From: Tetragonia tetragonoides | Lineage: Eukaryota > Streptophyta > Magnoliopsida > Caryophyllales > Aizoaceae | Assembly: GCA_038025085.1 (NCBI GenBank) | Contig: CM076139.1 | Span: 45,984,807 to 46,048,806, forward strand | Length of the DNA stretch: 64,000 nt | Direction of reading: 5' to 3' | Shown here: positions 60,901 through 64,000 of the stretch, piece after piece | How positions within the stretch are numbered: position 1 is the stretch's first letter | Layout of the letters: the number at the start of each line of letters is the position of its first letter | Program-made: the position numbers and the translations under genes | The notes under the pieces: generated by a model | What the model saw: only the letters and a program-made list of their open reading frames with translations | The model's database searches: none | Told to the model about the DNA's origin: nothing

Positions 60901-61829
60901 CTAATGTTGTTAAGAAATTCACATCTGCCATCGTCTCCTGTTAAACTTAATATAATTAGCATGTAACATAAGCACAATTATTACAAATAACTTGATTGAA
61001 AAACAGAGAAATTAATCAAAATAAGATATATTGTTAATACCTGACTTTGATCATTCTCAAATGCAATGCTTCTAAGCACCTTGATTATACTCAATCTCTC
61101 AACACATTTAGTCGAACTCAATCGATTAAACAAAACCGAGACTATACCTTCATCATTAACCCAATTGCAACCAATAATTTTTTCTCTAACCAACATTTCT
61201 AATCCTAAAATGGCAGATTTAAACTCATCATCATCTCCATACTTAAGCTGCAAAGCAACATCCTCAACCTCTAAACATCTCTTATTATTACATTCCTCTT
61301 GTATTTCATCTTCCCTTTCATTCTCATTCTCACTACTACAAATTATCATATCAATCTCTTCATCTCTTTCTCTCTCACTAGAATTTGAACAAAAACAAGA
61401 ACCATCATCATCAAATTTAGCACCCATCATCTCCTTATGCAAAACCCCAATCTTATCCTTTAACTCTAAAGACACCCCAATACTAGCAAAGAGTAACAAG
61501 CCTAAAGACCTACCAAGATCATGAGTCACCTCTTGGATATGCTTAACAGGCTTATTCATTCGAGCTTTCGGGCACGTTTCGACATAGGTTCGAGCTCGTT
61601 GGAGCTCGGTTTCTAAAGAACCAATAGCTTTCCTTATTGTAGGAGTATCCATAATAAGCTTATCTTGCCTTATAGTGTCTAGGATTGGTGAGAGCTTCTC
61701 TAAGTAGATAGCAAACTCATTTAAGGCCTCGCTTTCGGTTTCCGAGTCCTTAGCAAGTGATGCAACTTCATCTGCTGATGCTACTAACTCTAAAACCACC
61801 TCTGAGAAGCTCCTTTTGATCATACCCAT
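57975..61829 (-). CDS. SAUL1/PUB44-like ARM-repeat protein lacking a U-box
   Basis: Three minus-strand exons: 61829-61041, 60937-60637 and 59434-57975. They sum to 2550 nt, 849 residues. Residues 1-140 match the N-terminal helical domain of PUB43/PUB44 (SAUL1) proteins (FSEVVLELVASADEVASLAK ... IYLEKLSPILDTI). From about 187 to the end are ARM repeats of the same family, closing with the typical LAQKGEPTLRPTVAKLLAQL and ELVQDQSGYF. In family members the U-box (CPI/CPL ... C-P) lies between these parts. Here residues 140-186 are an acidic, Ser/Glu-rich linker with only CFC and no U-box. The first intron is 103 bp and hides no missing exon. SAUL1-type ligases act at the plasma membrane in senescence and immunity. 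This protein probably cannot bind an E2, and may act as an adaptor or competitor (inference). Confidence 0.88.
60397..60516. mobile_element. MITE with ATGAGGCGGCCTCAT-type ends (copy 1)
   Basis: The left end 'ctcctatgaggtggcctcatgc' and the right end 'atgaggccgcctcatatgag' are inverted relatives of each other, around about 70 bp. It lies in intron 2 of the ARM-repeat gene. Related copies are at 63.2 and 63.7 kb. Outer boundaries are approximate. Confidence 0.5.
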
Positions 61830-63218
61830 TATTTCTTGATTAACTTTTGTTTGCCCTCAAGAATTTTGATCTCCTCTTTTTTGGGGTTCAATAGGCATAA
61901 TAATAATGAAGTGAGGAGAGAGAAAAAGAGTGTGGGGAAGTCGTTAGTCTTGTTTTTGGAAGAGGAAAACGAGTGAGGGGCTTGGAATTCCACTAGGTTG
62001 GGGTCTTGGTCGTGGTCCTTAGTTAAGCTAATAAGTGTTTTGGGGGGTAAAGACAGAGTGGGAAGACGAAGAAAGGCTCTACTTTGGACTCTTATATTTG
62101 GTAAGATTGCGGCTCGTATCTTTTATTTTTTCTTTTTTGAGAGAAATTCTATATAAAATATATATATTGTGTGTATTTCGGGTTGATGACAATAAAGTCC
62201 AAACTCGATCCGATGAAAATAAACCGATCTTGATACAATAAGATATTGATTATGATTTATGAGTATGATTCGATCCGATGATAAATCTGAATCCGATGAA
62301 TGTTGCCACACCTTCAATTAATAGCTTAAAATTAGATAAAGTAAGTAATTAAGTTCACATAAAAGAAAAAAAAAACATATAAAGTTAAAATAATAATTAA
62401 ATTTTTACTTTTATTATCCTAAATGATCTTAATCATAAAAAAAAAAAATAACATTGTGATGTAATTTAAGCCGAATTCAATGGATATTCGACCCGAGTAG
62501 ATGAAAAAATCCAACTCAAATCCGATAAAAGTAAGTCCGCTCTAAATTCGAATAAATTAATTTGAATCCGGTTAATGGTCATGAATCCAGGAGAATACGA
62601 TCCATAGTCATCACAATGTCATCAATGTCATCTTTTAAGAAATCATCTTTTACTATAATGCAAATGTTTGTCATTAACCACTAAGTTTATTTGGATTGAT
62701 GCAATTAAGCCTAAATTCCTATTTGAGTAATCAAGTAAGCCTAAATGTACATGAGAATGGAGATACAACATAAGCTCCTTTAATCCATACCAAATGAGAG
62801 CAATGGAATTAGGATTTGACAAGATGATGAAGATGAGAACGTATGGGACCCGATGGGGTTTGATTATTTGGGAATTCTTTTGTATGGACCTCTTTAATTG
62901 AATTGAACTACATATACTCACTAACACTAATAATTCGTCCTTATAGAAAGAAGTACTACTAGTCATCTCACTTGTCGTGAAGTTCATGGCAATTTGAGAT
63001 AGAAGACCAAGTCTTCCACTTATCACTATCGAGCAGCCTTAGATTTTCTCCTTTTCCATTATTCCCATGAGTGATCTAGAAAGAGTGATAGACACTACTA
63101 GACAAGCCAAAAGAAAAGAGAAAAAAAAAAGGAAAAAGAATACCACTACTAGTATTTATTATAGGGAACAAACGAACAATCCTTTCACTTGGACCACTTC
63201 AACATTTGATAATGTATT
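61830..63218. other. Upstream region of the ARM-repeat gene, intergenic
   Basis: The promoter of the minus-strand gene should lie here. No further gene is seen. The frames of 60-127 codons have no recognisable domain. Confidence 0.5.
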
Positions 63219-63369
63219 TTCAAAACTCTCTTATAAGGCGGTCTGATGTATGAATGAGGTATTATTTTTTGATCTGAAAGTATCACTTTTTATGTATGTC
63301 AGTATCATTTTTTTACTCATAAGTATCACGCCTCATGCATAATGTCGCTTTATATGGAGTTTTTGTGAT
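63219..63369. mobile_element. MITE, same family (copy 2)
   Basis: Left end CAAAACTCTCTTATAAGGCG; right end, read inwards, CACAAAAACTCCATATAAAG followed by CGAC. The inner sequence holds repeated 'aagtatcac' words also seen in copy 1. Confidence 0.55.
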
Positions 63370-63390
63370 GCCCTTATGAATAGATTGTCA

Positions 63391-63522
63391 ACCAAGGACC
63401 TAATGGTTAAGATTAAAGTTTTGGGTATATTAGTTCTCAGGTTCGAAGTCCCCTCTCCCACATATAAAACTATATTGACCTAGTAGCCTTTGTACATCAT
63501 CTGAATCAAAAAAGAAGAAGTC
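63391..63522 (+). mobile_element. tRNA-derived SINE with 15-bp TSD
   Basis: Flanks ATGAATAGATTGTCA (63376-63390) and ATGAATCGATTGTCA (63523-63537) are a target duplication with one mismatch. Inside, CCTAATGGTTAAG is an A box and GGTTCGAAGTCCC is a B box 37 bases later. The 3' end is A-rich (CAAAAAAGAAGAAG). A compact, complete 132-bp SINE. Confidence 0.78.
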
Positions 63523-63658
63523 ATGAATCGATTGTCATAGGTACTCTTAACATTCTCCCCCTCCCCAAGAAGAAGGTTTGGAAAAATACTCTATATCATT
63601 GAATCCTCTTCATAATACCAACTTATTGCTCATGGCTCACTAAGAAAAATATCGTTTT

Positions 63659-63738
63659 ACACAAAAATTCATACGAGGCTCGGTATCATTGAGATCATAC
63701 CTTATGTATGAGGTCGCCTCATAAGAGAGTTTGTGATC
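63659..63738. mobile_element. MITE, same family (copy 3, short)
   Basis: Left end ACAAAAATTCATACGAGGC; right end, read inwards, CACAAACTCTCTTATGAGGC. It is about 80 bp and may be a deletion derivative of the family at 60.4 and 63.2 kb. Confidence 0.5.
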
Positions 63739-63772
63739 ATTTTAATCAGTTAGAAGTGAACAAAGACACATA

Positions 63773-64000
63773 CTTCCTACGTTCCTTATTATTCTTTCCG
63801 TTTGATTTGTACGGTATCTAAGATGATACTTTGACCATAAATAATTATAATTTCTATAACTATAAAAATTATTAAAATGTTATATTTTGAAGATATTATT
63901 AAAGATGAATCTAAAACTAGTATTTTTACTTTGTAAATCTGTATACTTTTTCTTAAATTAATGGTCAAATTTTATAAACATTTACCTCAAACAGCCAAAT
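63773..64000. mobile_element. Stowaway/mariner-like element, left part only
   Basis: After a TA dinucleotide the sequence CTTCCTACGTTCCTT resembles the CTCCCTCCGTTCC end of plant Stowaway/mariner elements. The right end lies outside the window. Confidence 0.45.

Noticed and set aside
62643..63026. 127-codon minus-strand frame
   Set aside because: No recognisable domain; amino-acid composition typical of AT-rich non-coding DNA.
1..64000. Search for CRISPR arrays, operons, phage or integron structures
   Set aside because: The window is plant nuclear DNA; the repeats seen are microsatellites, minisatellites and transposon ends, not spaced CRISPR repeats.

Overview
The window is nuclear DNA of a flowering plant, most likely a eudicot. 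It is AT-rich, its genes carry many introns with GT-AG borders, and the gaps between genes are filled with Helitrons, MITEs, SINEs and LINE remnants. The proteins are typical plant forms: a plant calmodulin-binding protein, a chloroplast-targeted TPR-like protein, a SAUL1/PUB44-type ARM-repeat protein, and the plant forms of Aquarius and IMP4. Six protein genes could be rebuilt exon by exon, and in each the exon lengths sum to an intact reading frame. I see no rRNA gene, no CRISPR array and no confident functional tRNA gene.

Layout. 1-10.5 kb is intergenic and full of nested repeats: a Stowaway-like end, a retroposon with a 17-bp target duplication, a minisatellite split by a Helitron, a hAT-type MITE, and a second Helitron. 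About 10.5-13.6 kb (+) holds a YAE1-domain gene. 14.67-17.63 kb (-) holds a calmodulin-binding protein gene whose expected ATG reads ATT. 21.8-29.2 kb (-) holds a ten-exon chloroplast TPR-like gene with a repeated motif carried by exons of equal phase. 29.2-32.9 kb is intergenic, with a possible organelle-DNA insert and a Helitron that ends about 300 bp before the next start codon. 32.87-47.78 kb (+) holds the 14-exon AQR gene, whose long introns carry LINE and SINE insertions. 47.8-50.6 kb is intergenic with a pogo-like element. 50.6-56.2 kb (-) holds IMP4 in nine exons. 57.97-61.83 kb (-) holds a PUB44-like ARM protein without a U-box. 61.8-64 kb holds MITEs, a SINE and the start of another Stowaway-like element.

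Functions. AQR (intron-binding helicase, spliceosome), IMP4 (U3 snoRNP, 18S rRNA processing) and YAE1 (adaptor for Fe-S loading of the ABCE1/Rli1 ribosome-recycling factor) are housekeeping genes of RNA processing and translation. Plant genes next to each other are not operons, so shared regulation is not implied. From memory, Arabidopsis AQR/EMB2765 and a calmodulin-binding protein gene lie close together on chromosome 2, which suggests local synteny. I found no convincing new multi-gene system. The most unusual items are the U-box-less SAUL1 relative, the exon-duplicated motif, the lost start codon, a duplicated splice donor in AQR, and the precisely bounded mobile elements.
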